NCBI GenBank assembly: GCA_003952965.2
Contig: CM025855.1
Location: forward strand, 27,910,907 to 27,974,906
Length of the DNA stretch: 64,000 bases
Origin: Morella rubra
Taxonomy: Eukaryota > Streptophyta > Magnoliopsida > Fagales > Myricaceae
Reading direction: 5' to 3'
Position 1 is the stretch's first letter, and the number at the start of each line of letters is the position of its first letter. Positions 32,118 to 45,782 of this stretch are shown here, piece after piece. The notes beneath the pieces were generated by a model. That model ran no database searches and was not told where the DNA came from. It saw only the letters and a program-made list of their open reading frames with translations. The position numbers and the translations under genes were made by a program.

Positions 32118-33169
32118 CAGGTCTAGCTCCCTCAACCAGCTAAACAAATTCAATTATTTTCCTCTCTCTTTGTCATCAGTTTTAAGAGCTTAGGAAATTA
32201 AATTTTTCAGGTTCTTAACGGATTCATAGTATTCTAGCCCAAGTAAAGGTGGCGAAATTTTTGCACTTAGTCTCATATAATCCAACTTATCGGAATCAAA
32301 GCGATTTATCAAAAAACAGTCTATATGATCAAATTTGAACTAAACAAATTGAGGTTTGTTTATGCTTTGTACTTCCTTCTTGCAATATTTCACTTTTTGC
32401 CCATGGTTCTTTCGACATTTTTGGTTACAGAGGCACTCATTACGATTCGACCATTGGTTTTAGGTTAATAGTACTTCGCACTCGAGATGCATTCCTTAAA
32501 ACTCTTTCCTTTTCCGGATAGTTCTTTCAAAATTTGGTTTTGGCTGCATTCATTCATATGAGATGAGTGTGTTTTGGCCAAATAATTTGCAGGCTTGAAA
32601 TCTCTTCGATAACGACAATAGTAATGACACTAATGTCTTGCACCTTTTACGTGTCAGACGCAAAGCTTTGGTCTTAATTAATCAGGTCTCTCGAGGTGGT
32701 GGTGATCACTGATCACTGACATAATCTTTTCGACTGGGAACAAACTGCCAAGAAGGGGGTACTGGGGGTTGATGCAGAGTTGTTTTTATTCAGCTGCAGA
32801 TCTTGGAACTGAGTTTTCGGATCTTTGTTCTGAACAACATTCCAAAGGGTTCTAGCTGGATACCTGTAACCGTACCATGATAACTATGATCTGTTGTCTG
32901 CTTCTGCATGTATTTGCAGAGTCAACAGGTGATGTGGTTCTCTACTTGGATATGACTTGTGAGGTTGGTTTGCGTCGGGCGATTGGTGATTGGATGAAAT
33001 ATCATCCAATCACTGACCCTGCATGTCTAGCAAGAATAGGCTTTTCCTTTCAGATTCAGTAGAACAAGATGAGATCGCCAAAGCTTTATCTTTAACCGGT
33101 ACTTCAAAAAATCTAGAGGGCTTCCACGCCAATCGACAAAAGTAATCTATATTTCATTATGCCATAAGG
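32118..33169. other. Intergenic DNA, nothing firm
   Basis: A 61-codon forward frame at 32877-33062 contains GDVVLYLDMTCEVGLRRAIG but has no family match that I know and no supporting splice structure. Otherwise nothing was seen. Confidence 0.4.
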
Positions 33170-34645
33170 CAGTCGCGTATCTAGGATATAAAATGAGTGA
33201 GTCGAATTTTTAAGATAAAATTATCAAAAAAAAATTCACATAATATAAAAGGTGTCTGAAAATTATAATATTGTAAATTAAGAATTAAAAATATTAAAAA
33301 TAATGAAATACACTTATTGAATTATTTGCTAATATCGAGAGATGGTAATTGAATCCTATGGGCCTTCATCTTTTGAAAATATTGTAAAATGGCTTCGTTC
33401 TCAATAGTGTCAAAAATTTCCCTCTCAATGTATACTACCATGCTATCATTCATTCATTCATCTCCCATCCTATTCCGCAAATCAGTCTTAATAATCTTCA
33501 TTGCAGAAAACACTCTCTCAATGGTTGCAGTCGCAACCGGTAAGACTAATGCTAACTCAATAAGACGATAAACCAATGGAAATACAATATTCTTGCGACT
33601 CTCAACCATCTTCATAGCAAAACCTCCAATATCTTGAATCTCAGAAAAATCATTATTGCTTCTAACATCTTGAATGTAGGTCTGAAGCTAATCTCTAAGT
33701 AGTATAAGTTCAATTGCTGAGAAATCATTTGGATAAAATTCAGCAAGACGATATAACTTAGTATGATCAAATGTCTTGAATGAGTTCCTTGGATCAAGAC
33801 ATGCTATGCAAAGAAGTAGTTCCGTATTTGCTTCATTGAAACGATTATCCATTTCTTGAGAAATCAAATCAATAACTTGGCAAAATACTTCACACGAAAA
33901 TGATGCAATAAGTAATTGTTTGCCCTCCACGCCTCGAACTACGAGTTGGTACAATGTCTTTCATATTGGGCACAACGATGGCATTAGTCTCACAAAAAGT
34001 TTTCACTTCTTCCAAAAATTCATCCCATCTCATCTCCCTCAAATCTTGCAACCGCGTCTTTACAACTCTTACCAAAGACATAGCATTAACAATGTCTTGA
34101 TCCTTTCGTTGTAATGCCAGTGACAATTCACTAGTAATTCCCATTATATTCCTCAACAAATGCATAATGAATACAAACTCAAAGGTTTCCATCTTATCCA
34201 TTAAACTCATAGCCATGGATCTTTGATCTGAGAGAGTACCATCATCTTTTATGCCTTCAAATACTTCCAACACTGATGACCACATACTGAAGAGACGGAG
34301 TATTGTTATGTGGTGTAAACTCCAACGAGTATCACCTACAATATTATGGGAATTAAAAACCTATAAACAAAGAAAAAAAATTAAATAGTCTAAAGTATTA
34401 TAATGAAATATAGTAATCAAGGAGTATCACCTAGTCGTGCGAGACTAGTTTCTTGATTTTTGCCCCTTCCATTAGATTTCTCTAACTGCTCCACTATCTT
34501 CTCATGTTGGGATTGCCGAAGAATATCTTTCCTTTTACAAGAAGCTCCAACCATAGTTACAATCATAGAAACATAGTTAAAAAAATCACCAACTCGTAAA
34601 TTATTCTTTGCAATAGCTACAACAGCGGCATAAGGCTTCATTGAC
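33170..34645 (-). pseudogene. hAT transposase remnant (DUF4371/ZMYM1-like type)
   Basis: Three minus-strand pieces give a decayed hAT-superfamily transposase. The first (34641-34417) has the LEKSNGRGKNQETSLARLGD region before the conserved DTRW. The second (34285-33890) contains MALMDKMETFEF-like and VFIMHLLRNIMGITSELS sequence. The third continues to 33340 with LLLCIACLDPRNSF, FPLVYRLIELALVL and the C-terminal dimerisation motif TATIERVFSAMKIIKTDLRN. Lesions include an in-frame TGA after NRMGDE, where the family has tryptophan (about 33454), and breaks between the pieces. The N-terminal zinc finger is missing. It cannot act as a transposase. Confidence 0.82.
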
Positions 34646-36199
34646 TTCCTCTGGATTCAGCTGGATTCAGAGGGAGAAGGAAATGAAGAAGAAAAAACAG
34701 GGATAAAACAGAGTAAAAGTCTTGCCTGAATCGATTAGTAAGGTAATTGCGGTGCTGATGGTAGCTTACTTTCGACGTTACTCTATTGTAATTGGTACCG
34801 TTACACAAGTTTATACGCGACAGTTAGGACAACTTCTTCGGAACCGTAGCTAAAAGTTGCAGTGGTCCCAGTAAAGTTTGCGATATGATAAATGTCCCGG
34901 CCAGTAAAGTGCATGCAGGCCAGGGGTCCCCATTTTTCTCATGGTTTGTCTCTGTCAGCATGTCTGCCATGTTATCAAGAAGAACGTCGCTGCTGATGAT
35001 AATTAGGTCCTAAACTGCTCTATAACTAGTCTGAACAATTTGTGCTTTTCCCCAACCACTTACTCTAAGAAACTTGGACGGTTGCACAAAAACTTCATTT
35101 CAACAACATCCTAGGACGTCAATCATTTCAGTACCCTAACCATCAAAAGCTTCATTGTCTCGGGGTAATATCATTTGGCACCATTTGATCTTCTCCAATG
35201 TTCGGTATACAGGACGCTAGCATGACTTCATTCGACCTAATGGATTCATTATATCTTGGAAAGTACCTGTTGGAAGTACTAATTACAATAACATTTCTAT
35301 TGGGAAAAGATGGTGTCAGCTTTAAAAGTAGAGTTTACATAAGAAAGAGGGGGGAGAAAAGGAAGTCGTAGGTATATATGCACGTGAGTACATGGGCTAG
35401 GTGGGTGTGCTGCATCAACAGTACCCAGTTCACTAAGTGCTAACTCCAAATTTGCTCTAGCATTTCATCATCTACGGGGACGAAGGAAAAGTCATACAGT
35501 GGAACGGAACGGACGACATATTGGTGTTCTGAGAGTGATAAACATTAAAGCACAACTGTACTCTGCGATTATCATTCGACCGATATCTTTATCAATCTAC
35601 GCAGGAGGTACAATCAAGCAATATGGCCTTTACATGACAAGTTGCGCTAGTAGCTAATTGGTTTCCCTAATTATTTACACATTGATAGGGAAAGATCAGT
35701 GATCTAGGTGGTAGATCACTTGCTGAAAAATTGGTCCTGCAACGTCTTTGGACCACCCTTTGAAAAGTTCCCCGCACGGCCTTATTCCCTTTCTAAGAGA
35801 CCATTTTCCTACTGCTAGTGGTCCTTCCTAACAAGTTGGAAAAGTCTGCAAAAAGATCAAAGTTGGGGATCACCATGGTTGAGTAAGGGAACCGTGACTT
35901 ATCAAGAGCCTCAGGTGTCCATTCAACGCACCTTGTCCACGCAATCCCTTTGCATATGGTGCCGGATAATAAAGGGAATCTCTGGTTAGAGAAGGAGAGG
36001 GAGAGAACGGTTTGCAAACAGGAGAAAGGGTTCTTTCGGTGATGCATATTTGAGGATAAGGAGATAGACGTAAAATTATTCAGTAAGGAATCACACTAGC
36101 ATGCACTCACTTCATAGGCGATAGCTATTTGTCTGCGTGAAATCTGGTTACGGATCTTACAAATTCGACAACAAAAAGCGATGCATTTTTTTTTTTGGC
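34646..36199. other. Intergenic DNA, no gene recognised
   Basis: Only short frames without motifs were found on both strands. A minus frame at 36047-35793 (84 codons) includes GTICKGIAWTRCVEWTPEAL but cannot be assigned. Confidence 0.45.
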
Positions 36200-36202
36200 A
36201 GA

Positions 36203-36351
36203 AAGTATAAAAGGCGCACCGAGCCGATAATGGACCTGTAGGCTGTGGCTGCAGTTCATTTCAAAAGATATGTCTTTCAAAAGATACAACTCGGAACAAA
36301 AGCTCCCAAATGCGCGCGCCATGGGGGAAGATACTACAGGAAAGCTAAATC
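36203..36351 (+). promoter_or_regulatory. Orphan core promoter and possible first exon
   Basis: A strong TATA box (GTATAAAAGGCG at about 36206-36216) is followed about 105 bp later by an ATG in a good context (GCGCCATGGGG, 36321). This opens MGEDTTGKLNQK and reaches AAATCAGAAGGTTGTTTG, a possible splice donor at about 36357. No matching second exon was found. It may be a truncated gene start or chance. Confidence 0.3.
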
Positions 36352-36357
36352 AGAAGG

Positions 36358-39300
36358 TTGTTTGCTCTAATTTCATCTTTTCATGTTTTTCCGGGAGATT
36401 GCCCTGTCTAAATATTAGACTTCAGAATTGCCCGGCAAACTTATGTCTTTCCTTGCAAAGCCAACAAGAAATTTGTTTGATGTGCTTCATGTCTCATAGT
36501 ACAATATTGGAGTTGGAAACAGTCGGAGAGAGCACAGACAAAGTTTGGAATTAAGGATGGGGAAAAATAACAACAGAACAGTGACCATGATGATTTAAGC
36601 AGGTAGTATGCTAAACCAGAAACTGGGCTAAGTCAGCCCAATGAGAACATGGCCCAATTTACTCCAACAACAGTTTCGATAATGCCCAATCATACCTTCA
36701 AAACAAACGGTGAAACTTTGAATATCGTTTAATCTAGCCCTCAAAAGATCCATCCTCAAAACCAAACTCGGGCTGGGCTTTATGGGCTCCTTGGTTTTTC
36801 ACAGGCCCGTCCCAATGAACATCAGGGCATTACGGTCCAGTTCTGGATGTGGCGAAAACTTGAAAATAATTAAAGCACTTCTTTTTTCTTCTTTTAATGG
36901 AATATTATCATTAAAGCTATTGACCGTGATTTGGGACCTTGGTTCTCGCGTACTCGATCAGTTGACATTTTTATGGTACAACATTACCAGAGATCGAAGA
37001 GCATCAAAGTAACACAATTCTTGTATCAAAAGTCACCAAATTTTCTCATTCTGCCTTTGAAAATTTTGCGAGTGTGATCCTCCCCCTTTGGTCCTTACTG
37101 ATTTTCAGCTATCCTTTGAAATCATTGCGTGCCATGAAGTCACGTACTTCCCTACACGAATGGCTCTGTGAATCACTATCATACTATGATAATGACTCCC
37201 CACAGCTGTCTCTCTCAAAACCATATTGACTTTCCTTGCATCCAACCAAGCCTCATCCTAATCTTCAAGGACTAAATCCCCCCCCCCACCATCTTTACAC
37301 TTTGAGGTGCCCACATTGAAATGTGTATATAGATATTATCCAATGAAATGCATAGATCGACTTTCTCCGAGATCATACAGAGCACTCAACACTCTTTTTT
37401 TCCTTAGTCACAATCGCATCAACTAGAGTGACTGAAGTCCGGAGGCAATTATTAGAGCAGATGATTCGTCGAAAAAAAATATACCGATGACCATTTACAT
37501 GAGAAGAGCACAAAATTAAGGGATAAATATAAAATCAAATACGTTTTAAACTTCAATTAAAACTCATCAAATAAGTCTATGAGGTTGAAAATCTTTCACA
37601 TTTGAAGGGTAATGGAGAAATTTAAAGTCTTGATAAATTTTAAACCCTAAGTACTAATTTGATAAGTTTTAAAGCAATTCAGGGACTTAACTTGATCTTC
37701 GCGCAAACCACATAGACCAACTTTGTATTTATATCCAAAATTAACTACCTTAATTTCATTGATTATCAAACTAATTTTTCGAAGAGCTCTACTGAACTAA
37801 TTTATGTTGGTATATATATAGATCTGGACTATGGGACCCTGAGGAAAAAAAAAATTACACAAAGGTTTAAGCACAATAGTAAATACCTATTTTTGTTGGG
37901 GGCAGTCGCGTATTTTCATTTTTCATTTTTGATTAAATGATTTTCAGAAGAGGAAAAAGGGAGAAGGGCCTAGGATCCATTCAAAGCAGTCCCCTAATTA
38001 AAAGGAGAGGTGGAGCTATATCTTGTGACTATTTCTATCATTAAAGCTTTGAAAAGCTACCATATAATATGGGATAAGTAAATAGGTTCAATGGTCGCTT
38101 ATAAAAAAAAAAAAAATAATAACAGGTTCAATGTTCAACTAGTCAATCATTTATACAGGCATGCAATAGTACCATCCACCGTCAAGTTGTGCTTATGCAT
38201 GCCTAAAGATATCTACCAATTAATTTTCAACTAGAAAATTCGGCGATCGATATGTTGCTGATACATGTAACATCAGCTGGTTGCGTGGCCTTGAGGCTTC
38301 AATTAAAGTTGTATGACTGATCAGTACTACTGCTCAATGTCGACGATGATTTATTGATCTTATCTATTGTTTATGTCTCAGAGGCATTTTGAACTGGTGT
38401 TGGTGTTCTCTAAGGACATGGTTAGTACGGACTATGGCGTCTCAGATATCATTTGTTGTCCACATAAATTAATATGTTTTCAATGGCTACTTCCGTTGCT
38501 CATTTCATTGCACCAAGGAAATATTGAAGGAAAATTTATAGATCACCTCGATCGCCTTCATGCATAAAAATGGTAGCTAATATACCAAGACCCAGTATTG
38601 ATACATCTATCTGGATATTCTATTGCGAGAGGGAGAGGGAATCCAAGTTGGAGCCTATTGTTCATGACTTGTAGCTACAGAAGCGGGTTTGGAGAGGAAC
38701 ACAAGCAAAGAATGCATGAGATTGTGCCGGAAAGTAGACCAAAATGAAATGACGTGGTGATCTGTCTCTAGAAGAAATGGGAACACACCCATATGGCCTT
38801 GTGAGGGAGGCAAATTGATATATATCCCCCGAACAGTACTTCTGCAGATACATGGTTTCCTTCCCTCCCCCCAATCACTTTTCCGCCTCACCCGCATGTA
38901 TCCCTGAAGATGGATCCATGGCCACCCTACAAAAATCTTCCTTTTCAACCACATGATATCACTTAGCCTTTTCGTGTCCTTGTTCTTAATGTTTATCCCA
39001 AAACCTTCATGTGATGATGTCTCTTACATTCCTTGATTATTTTAGTACCTCACCGAACTCTGATTAAATTTTAGGAAAGTGGGTTTCCTTCTCTTCGTGT
39101 CGATGATTTTGGGAGCATCCATTAAGTTGGTACGCGATTTCTCGTGGGGCCTTTTTCTTAAAAAAAATTCTAATGGGTGAAATTATATTTTACAGATATG
39201 AATCTACAGTTTGCAACAGAACCCAGCTGAAACCTAGAAGATGCCTTAAGAATGAAGCGGGTTTCACTATTTATTATGACTAGCATATATATCCTCTTTG

Positions 39301-42300
39301 CCTTCTCATAATTCTTTTTTCTTAGCCTTTGGCCTTCTCATAATAATTGATCAAACTATAGCTATTAATTTTACAGCTAGAAATGAAGTGGAACCCTAAA
39401 TAATTAATACTCATGCAGTTTTAGGTCATCGATAAATTTGATTATTTTTCAATACTGATCGATCGAAACATAGAAGAAGACCATTTTTTTTTACCAAGAA
39501 CTTAACTCGTTAAGTCCATAGACTTCTGTTAACTAAAATAATTTAGAACCTCCGATCAATTAAGTTCCAACTTCTTTGAACGTGTTTCTTTCAAAAAGTT
39601 TTTCTTCCCCGTCCCAACCTGTCTGTTTAGACCCCAGGTTTGCTTGTCAACTTATACCGTCTTCTAGTTTCGATTTGAAAGATAGCTATAGACTATAGAG
39701 AAGTTTTGTGCCATATTTTTCTCGAGGAATCTTTCAAGTTTCATCTCATGAAGAATTAAGAGAACTGTAGTCTGTAGCCTATAGTACTATTGATACCATT
39801 TGTACGAGTGAGATGGTGGGTAGGCCAGGATGGAAGTTGTCTTTACCTCTGTCTTTGACACTGCTGCAGCTGTCATCTGTTGTCTTTGACCAATATGATT
39901 TTCAATTTGTTGACCTATATAATGCGCAATGCACGCATCCATTCAAATGGCCTTTAAGAAAAGCAAGGACGGCTTAGCGTTATGTATGTCTCTTCTTATC
40001 CTCAAGACTGTTCATGAATTTACTTCTTTTTCATAACGACAGCTTTGATATTACTGCATATGACCGCTAAGTTTGTTTCCCTTCAACTTTCCGAGAACTG
40101 CACAAGACTGATCACGAAAGTTTGAGATCTAAAGTTTAGCCACATGACTCGTAATCCCTCTTGGCTCCTCCGTAGTGGAATGTCGACGAGCTTATGCAGT
40201 TTGCATGTTCAGGAATCGAAGGCAGATAAACGGGAACCCATAGGGAATATCACCAAACTAGCTTCGTATTTTCTGAAAAATGAGATAGACTGTATATTAG
40301 TTTTATCACTCCACCGATCGATCTAAACCCTTATTCTGCTGCATGCATGCATGCTGGGGATAATAAGTACTGACTAAAATGGAAAACTGAAAACGGCAAA
40401 TTATCAGAAAATTTGTCCATTTTCTTTTTTCCTTTCTTACCAGTATATATCTTGTAGCCATTTAGATAGATTTTACCAAGAAGTTTAGTGAACGATTCAG
40501 CGGATTTTATTGTTGTGATTGAATCACAATCACACAATTTGGAAACATGGTCAGAATTGCACTCAACTAAATTAAACAGAAAGAGAAGAAAAAGGTGTAT
40601 AAATGGTTAGCATTCCAGAACTCGAGACTAATGACAGTAATTCTTCTAGCAGTTGTTTGATTAATCAATTCGAGAGTAGAAGTTGTTTCCGACAAGCTGG
40701 GACGTGAGAATAGTATTTCTATTTCAGCACAAATTTCTGAAGGGGACAAAATTCACACAAATTTTGAAAGTTGGACAACAGCTATCAGTACTGCTTTCGG
40801 ACATAAATATGCCGGGGTTACATCAAGTTTTTGATCCACATTACTTTTTGACATTCTACAGCAGAAAATGGGGCCAACTAAAAGAATCTCAATACAAGCA
40901 AGCATTTGATACGTTGCTTTCACTTTGGTTTGCTTAATATTTTGCCACTATAAAAGATACCACAGCTTCTTTTCGCATCGCTGGCACAAATAAATGGGAC
41001 TTACGTTCAGAGTTTGGACCTTCTTTCTCTTCGCAAAGGACCGATAGGGTAGTGAGACCCACTTCATGGCTTAGTAAGACCCAGCTGTATAGAAAGGGCA
41101 GATCAGAGAGGATCCTGTACTGAGAGATAAATACAAAATTGGAGCTGATTAACGATCCCGCTCCTCTCTTAGTGACAAGTTACTCTTCCTCTCTTCCTTA
41201 TGCATGGGAGCTCCAAAGACAAAGAGGAAGGATAATATAGTTCGTGCTTTCCCTGCTTTGGTAACAGGAGAAAAATGTTTGCATTAATTGAAGTGATATA
41301 TCCAGGAATGTTCAAATAGCTTCTAGATAATTAAAGACAATCATTTACCTGCTGCTCTACTATAAACTCATATTTTTTTTGTTTTTTATGCTTGTTTGCA
41401 ATATTGATTAATATATTACACGGAACTACAAGTACTTCATGAATAGTCTGGGAAGCAAACCAAAACCCAGGTTATCCGGAAAGCCGCCTAAATATATATA
41501 TATATATATACTCCAGGCGTATGACAACCAAAGAAGGGAGGTTTCTGTATAGAGTGGCATCAAAAGTCAGGTGGTTCGACCTTGATACATCAAAACTCAC
41601 TCATACATAAATGACACATATACCTTCATAGCCTCAATTTTTCCAGATTATTTTTATAGCCTCCTTTCTTAAAGTTGACTAGGTTCGAGACCTTTCCTGC
41701 TCATATCTCATGGCTAATTGGAAGCGCCTCTTTTTCTGCCTAATACAGCAACTAGCAACTTGGACCTTGTCACGACATTGAACCCAGTTGCTTGTGGGTT
41801 GGCTTGTTTATATTAAGTGCACGCCTATAAATAGATAGACTAATTAAGTTTTGACGAAAGCGAAAAAAACGAAGGAGATATCTGGCCTAATAACCTTCGT
41901 TTCATAAGATGTGAGTCCTACCTGAACAGTGCAGTTTTGATAATACTTGAACCACGAACATGAACAGTGCAGTTTTGATACCTTGACCTTAAGATGAAAC
42001 TTTGGGATACATGTACTGCTGACAGTGATAATAATACGAAAATCAAGTATATATTGTGATTAAAAAAAAAACACTTGGGAGTGATCTATGGCGTCCAATG
42101 AATTAGGCTTTGGCAGTAACGATCGAGCATAGGGGTTTTTCCATCTTCGATGGAGTCTATTGCTTTTTCTTTCGCGATAAGTTGTTTATCTTTAATTTCC
42201 ACGCCATCATTTGCAAATTGCCGCAAGAATCGACTTACTTTTTTCTAGTTCTTTCTTCCTTTCTCCGTCTATATAATTTGTCCCAAGGTGGTTTCTAAAT

Positions 42301-43478
42301 TTCAAGGTTAATTAGTCATCATGATAGAAGAACTAGTGCCCTATTACTGGTATGAAACTAGTCCTGTAAAATAGGAAAAAAAAAAGAAAAAAAAAAAGAA
42401 AAGAGAGACTGTCAATGAATACGGGGAGCAGTCGGCCGCTCCTAGGTGCATTAAAGAGAGAAGGAACCCCATAGTATTCATCTGAATATAATTAGAAATA
42501 ATAGCTGTAACTGGAATGGAGCCAAATACAGAACAGAGTCACCCAAAGACCCCAACTCCTGTGATATTTTTTTTCTCTCACTCTCTGCAATTAATATAAT
42601 ATTAGGGAGTGCCTCCGAGAACTAGGATTCCATTTACATCGGATCTGCTGATATATTTCATTGCCCCCTCACCCATATCTCTTCCTTCTATTATTATATT
42701 CGTTCATTTATCCATTAAAGATAAGATAAGAGGATCCTCGACTCAATTTTTTAATATAAAATGTGGTGGGCCTTTTGTTTTCTAGAACGAATTATAATCG
42801 GGTGACAAACCTTAGCAATGGATCAAAAAAAAAAAAAAAAAAAAGAAGGAAAGTAGAAAGACCAATCACAAAAAGGCCATCCAGCTGGCTATCAAATTTC
42901 GGAGCCTCATTTCGGTTGCAATTGGCATAAAACCTTGGGCATGCAGTTCCTGTTTTGTATGGACCCCGGGGCCGGAGCTTGATTCACTCTGCATACGCAT
43001 ACATTACAGCGTATGACCAACAAATTAACGAGTTTAATTTCTTGTTAAGTCTCATTCCATGTTTGTAATTAGGAGGTGCTGATGGGAAATTAATTCAGAT
43101 AGCATCAACTTGTTACGTGATCGGTGCAGTTGTTTTTGAAATCATAATCTCCAGAAAAGGGTTGAACTCCAAAAGGGTCAAATTTCCGCTTGTTTACCCA
43201 TTTTCCAGTTACCAAGATGTCCTCTAATTGGCGTAGAGGGACTATCCGAATACATATATACACACTGTTCTGTACCTCCCAAAAAAGCACTGAAGATAAA
43301 TACACTGTAGTTTGGGGCTCTAGTTCAATCGAAATATAATAATGGGCAAGCACTTGAGTGGGGAAAAAGAAAAACAAATTACAAGGGGGCTACAGGTTAG
43401 TTTAATGCCGATAAAGACCAGAGAGAAAGTGATGGAAGAAAAGGAGAGGTAGACAGGTCCCATTTGCCTTTTCTAATG
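36358..43478. other. Long gene-free region
   Basis: Over about 7 kb I found no frame with recognisable motifs and no transposon with clear ends. Small features are C-runs near 37279, a TA microsatellite at about 41491-41510, A-runs near 38103 and 42825, and a tandem echo of GAACAGTGCAGTTTTGATA at about 41924 and 41961. I searched by eye for conserved plant microRNA sequences and saw none. Diverged non-coding RNAs could have been missed. Confidence 0.4.
41491..41511. repeat. TA microsatellite
   Basis: A run of alternating AT units in intergenic DNA. Confidence 0.85.
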
Positions 43479-43802
43479 CTATAAGGTCATGCGTAAGTGT
43501 GTACAACTAGGGAGGAGAGAGAGAGAAAGAGAGAGAGGCTTAAACACCATAGAGGCAGATGAAAAGAAGGGGGAGAAGAGGTTGAGAAGGGCCCAGTAGG
43601 TGATAAATCGATAATGGAAGTAGCCTTCATCCTCCCTGGACCTGTTCGGCCACCTATCCAAATTATATGTGTCCCCCATATCCTCCATTGCTTCAAGCTT
43701 CAAATGGCCGCATATCTTTGCAAGCAAAGGATGATTTTGACAAGAGATTGTAATGTCAAGTGGCCATACACATGATGAATATTCAAGCGATGGTGGAATC
43801 AC
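43479..43802 (-). other. Unassigned minus-strand frame, 107 codons
   Basis: The frame contains CQNHPLLAKICGHLKLEAME, DMGDTYNLDRWPNRSREDEG and YFHYRFITYWALLNLF, then runs into a Ser/Leu tail coded by a GA microsatellite. The first two thirds have balanced composition and could be a real small protein or an exon, but I do not recognise a family and see no splice support. Confidence 0.25.
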
Positions 43803-44640
43803 ATGCAGAAGATTGAAGAACCTTAATTATGGTAAAAAAAAAAAAAAAAGGATAATATTATAAGTAAGATCTAAGCATGGGACAATCAGCAAATGAACTA
43901 TATTAATGCCATTCAGGATATTATCTTAAGCTGGGACTCATTTTCTAATTTAGCAGCTACGATTTTCGATTATTGGTCTATATAATTTTCTTGTCCCACA
44001 TAATCGAATAATTTTTAAGCGAAACATCTTGGGGGTGGTTTCAAAATACTATCAACACTTATGAGATTTTGAACTTGAAACTTTAAAGAGAACATACGGT
44101 CAAGATTCAAGCCTTAACTATTAGGCAAATCCCTTGAGATTAACCTAACAACTACGAGTAGTTGTATCTTTAACTACTTTATTCCATGATGCAAATTTAT
44201 ACATTCCATCAATCACTTTCCAAGTGTAAACTCAACTTAAGACCTTGTGTAGCCTTAAACAATCATTATAAGAAGATGGAATAGACTCTTTGCCTTCCCC
44301 CACGACAAGAGGGAGACAGGAACTTTGGTCATGTTGAAATCAAAAACCAACAAGGGCCATCAACAAACAAATGATTAGTCTACGTTTTGTTCATTTGACC
44401 TAGTTCTTCAGATTAGAGCAAATCAAAACACAAACGGAATTGATTGATGGCTAATTTCTCTCCTACTTTTTTCACATAAAATAAGGTCTACTAAACCATA
44501 ATTTCGAGGCCTTAATTGGAAAGTTAGCTACATAGGCATACCATTTAAAGACAAAAGATACAAAAGGGGGAAGTCACGTAAGAGGGCCATTACTATATTT
44601 AGAAACGTTTCACAAGTCCTTAATATCGGAAGAATCTCCA
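43803..44640. other. Intergenic DNA, nothing recognised
   Basis: AT-rich, with an A-run near 43833. No gene or element ends were seen. Confidence 0.45.
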
Positions 44641-44927
44641 ACTAAACCACGTAATCTTTGTGGCGTAAATACGTCCCTCAATTACCGCAATACGCACGAA
44701 ACCAATGGGATAAGCGGGTGCGGTTCACGCCACGTACCTGCGAGTGGACGAAGAGATATTTCACTATTCAGCACGTTCTGTGGCGGGTGGCCGTTCGGTC
44801 TTTAACCTTCTCGCAAATTCCCAGGTACCGAAGTACCCAACGCGGGGACCAAATGCCCGTTCTCTCCCCCCACGTCACCTTCCACATCACTTGTCTGACA
44901 TGTCAGATCGAAAACACTGGAATCTGC

Positions 44928-44933
44928 CACGTG
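44928..44933. promoter_or_regulatory. G-box CACGTG (distal)
   Basis: GCCACGTGTAG lies about 850 bp before the TATA box of the bHLH gene, within a GC-richer block (44640-45050). This palindrome is bound by bHLH and bZIP factors in plants. Confidence 0.5.
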
Positions 44934-45595
44934 TAGAAATCAACGTGGCTGAAGACATAACTATGGCCGATCTTCCCGCCATCCTTCACGGGGCCCAAAA
45001 ACCGAAACCGAATTGCCATTAAAAAAACCCAGTGCTATAACCGTCCCAGACGGTCCTTACATAATCCCCCCGAAATAAAAACCTCACCCAGATAGTATGT
45101 CAGTCTTCGAGATATGATAAATATATTTATTGATTTTTTTTTTTTAATAGTAAATGAGGTGATCATTTCAAGCCTTAGGATTTTTTTTACTAGACAATGA
45201 CCAAGAGTTTAGGATTGCTTTAAGTTTTAGCTGTTGAAAAGATGCCCAAAAACAAAACAAAAAATTTCATGCACAATTTGGTCAAATAGACCTCTTCCTA
45301 TGCCAGATTTATTTTTATTGTAACTATAAATCCTGTCTCTGTATAATAATGAGTAAAATGTTAGAAATTAGTATTTTTATTTTTATTGCTCTCTAATATC
45401 CATTTCCAGTTTGATGACTTCTTATAAGCTTCTAAGCGAAGCATCCAGATCAGATGACACAGTAAAGTTATGTGAAATTGTGTTGCGACAACGTCGTATT
45501 CTATAATTGGTGACAATAAGCTTCTGCTGCTGTTGCGAAATCCCGCTGACTCCGTTTGAACTATATTTGTCTTTCCGTTTCTCTTCGGACAGTCC

Positions 45596-45601
45596 CACGT
45601 G
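45596..45601. promoter_or_regulatory. G-box CACGTG (proximal) of the bHLH gene
   Basis: CCCACGTGGCGG is a strong G-box about 180 bp upstream of the TATA box. CIB-type bHLH proteins bind such sites, so self-regulation or light/ABA control is possible but inferred. Confidence 0.55.
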
Positions 45602-45773
45602 GCGGTCATGTCAGTGGGGTCCAGCGCCCACGGCCCCCGGTTATGGATACATTCGATGGCTCTCTGCCCCAGTTGCTTCACTACTCTCCCCCTCTCTCTC
45701 TTAATAATTCCGGCCAGTTGGTGTCAGATTCCGGCACTTCTTGTCAGACTCCCCCGTCCACGGATTTTCTCCT

Positions 45774-45782
45774 TTATATATA
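45774..45782 (+). promoter_or_regulatory. TATA box of the bHLH gene
   Basis: CTTTATATATACCCC lies about 305 bp before the chosen ATG. A pyrimidine-rich stretch and a likely transcription start near 45805-45835 follow, giving a leader of about 250-280 bases. Confidence 0.65.

Noticed and set aside
43700..43735. GCAAAGGATGATTTTGAC considered as a miR169-like sequence.
   Set aside because: Too many mismatches to the mature sequence, and I could not fold a convincing hairpin by eye.
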